Assembly: GCA_024235635.1 (NCBI GenBank)
Contig: JACKMA010000002.1
Coordinates: 1,054,001-1,118,000 of the forward strand
Length of the DNA stretch: 64,000 bases
Direction of reading: 5' to 3'
Source of the DNA: Zoogloeaceae bacterium
GTDB lineage: Bacteria; Pseudomonadota; Gammaproteobacteria; Burkholderiales; Rhodocyclaceae
The translations under genes and the position numbers were made by a program. The notes beneath the pieces were generated by a model that saw only the letters and a list, made by a program, of their open reading frames with translations, made no database searches and was not told the DNA's origin. This document shows positions 63,627 through 64,000 of the stretch, in pieces; within the stretch, counting starts at the first letter, position 1; every line of letters begins with the position of its first letter.

Positions 63627-64000
63627 GTGCAAGGCTTGATACCCGCCGGACCGAGGCGGATCGTCTGTCTCACCGAAGAGACCACCGAGACCCTCTACCT
63701 GCTCGGTGAGGAAGCGCGGATCGTCGGCATCTCGGGCTTCACCGTACGCCCGCCGCGAGCTCGGCGAGAAAAGCCCCGCGTGTCGGCCTTTCTCAGCGCC
63801 AAGATCGACCGCATCCTGGCACTCGAGCCGGACCTCGTGCTCGGCTTTTCGAACCTGCAGGCGGACATCGCCTCCCAACTGATCCGAGCCGGCGTGGCCG
63901 TCCACGTCTTCAATCACCGCCGCCTGCCGCAGATCTTCGAGATGATCCGCACGGTAGGCGCGCTGGTCGGCTGCGAAGGCCGGACCGCGACGCTGATCGA
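63627..64000 (+). CDS. Cobalamin-binding/BtuF-like protein, 3' end off the window
   Basis: The first 124 codons of a substrate-binding-type protein. It begins with RRIVCLTEETTETLYLLGEE and has GISGFTVRPPRARREKPRVS, AKIDRILALEPDLVLGFS and the LQADIASQLI and VAVHVFN strands, which match the periplasmic-binding (BtuF/TroA) fold. It lacks a signal peptide, as in a soluble subgroup annotated as cobalamin-binding proteins, so cytoplasmic action is possible. The GTG at 63627 has AAGGAG nine bases upstream. The gene continues past the right edge. Confidence 0.85.
   Translation, partial: MQGLIPAGPRRIVCLTEETTETLYLLGEEARIVGISGFTVRPPRARREKPRVSAFLSAKIDRILALEPDLVLGFSNLQADIASQLIRAGVAVHVFNHRRLPQIFEMIRTVGALVGCEGRTATLI

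Overview
The window is a 64 kb stretch of high-GC, gene-dense chromosome from a betaproteobacterium. The evidence is the pyrG-kdsA-eno-ftsB cluster, ispD-ispF overlapping thpR, a long synthetase-type RelA, an ETF/ETF-QO acyl-CoA system, DUF2145 and SprA-like families, and a PEP-CTERM protein. Rhodocyclales or a nearby order is my best guess, but that is inference. I saw no rRNA, tRNA or CRISPR array.

Layout. 0-6 kb: etfBA (minus, etfA cut by the left edge), a TetR regulator, a GDCCVxC mini-protein, a lipoprotein hydrolase, tatD and an enoyl-CoA hydratase. 6-10 kb: a four-gene MlaE/MlaF/MlaD-type lipid ABC operon. 10-13.5 kb: divergent ppx and ppk1. 13.7-17.2 kb: three overlapping genes coding for TPR-deoxyribohydrolase-macro, deoxyribohydrolase-like and methyltransferase proteins, the most unusual locus here. 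17.3-18.9 kb: an IS1182-type element with clear ends. 19.1-23.7 kb: one 1542-residue CheB-CheR-PAS-GGDEF-EAL protein. 24-30 kb: a DUF2145 pair, relA, an EamA transporter, mtfA and a host-attachment protein. 30-34 kb: thpR, ispF, ispD and a possible secreted amidase/immunity pair. 34-38 kb: the AmmeMemoRadiSam trio, an alpha/beta hydrolase and a SprA-like metalloprotease. 38-41.5 kb: mfd. 41.5-46 kb: a small lipoprotein, an MFS exporter fused to a monooxygenase-like domain, and a divergent AraC regulator and peroxiredoxin. 46-52 kb: DAHP synthase, serB, ftsB, eno, kdsA and pyrG. 52-58 kb: two hydrolases, acetoacetyl-CoA synthetase, a thioesterase and ETF-QO. 58-64 kb: a repetitive PEP-CTERM protein, the TOBE remnant of a sugar-ABC ATPase, DUF1272, VOC, a methyltransferase and the start of a cobalamin-binding-type protein.

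How parts connect. A palindrome CCATAC-N6-GTATGG occurs three times in the etfB/TetR intergenic region, at helical-turn spacing. It occurs again, with one mismatch each, upstream of the enoyl-CoA hydratase and in the thioesterase/ETF-QO divergent promoter. These sites link four acyl-CoA and electron-transfer loci across 55 kb and suggest one local TetR regulon. The TPR-deoxyribohydrolase-macro operon combines predicted NAD/nucleotide cleavage with predicted ADP-ribose binding and lies next to an IS. It is a candidate for an undescribed nucleotide-signalling or conflict module.
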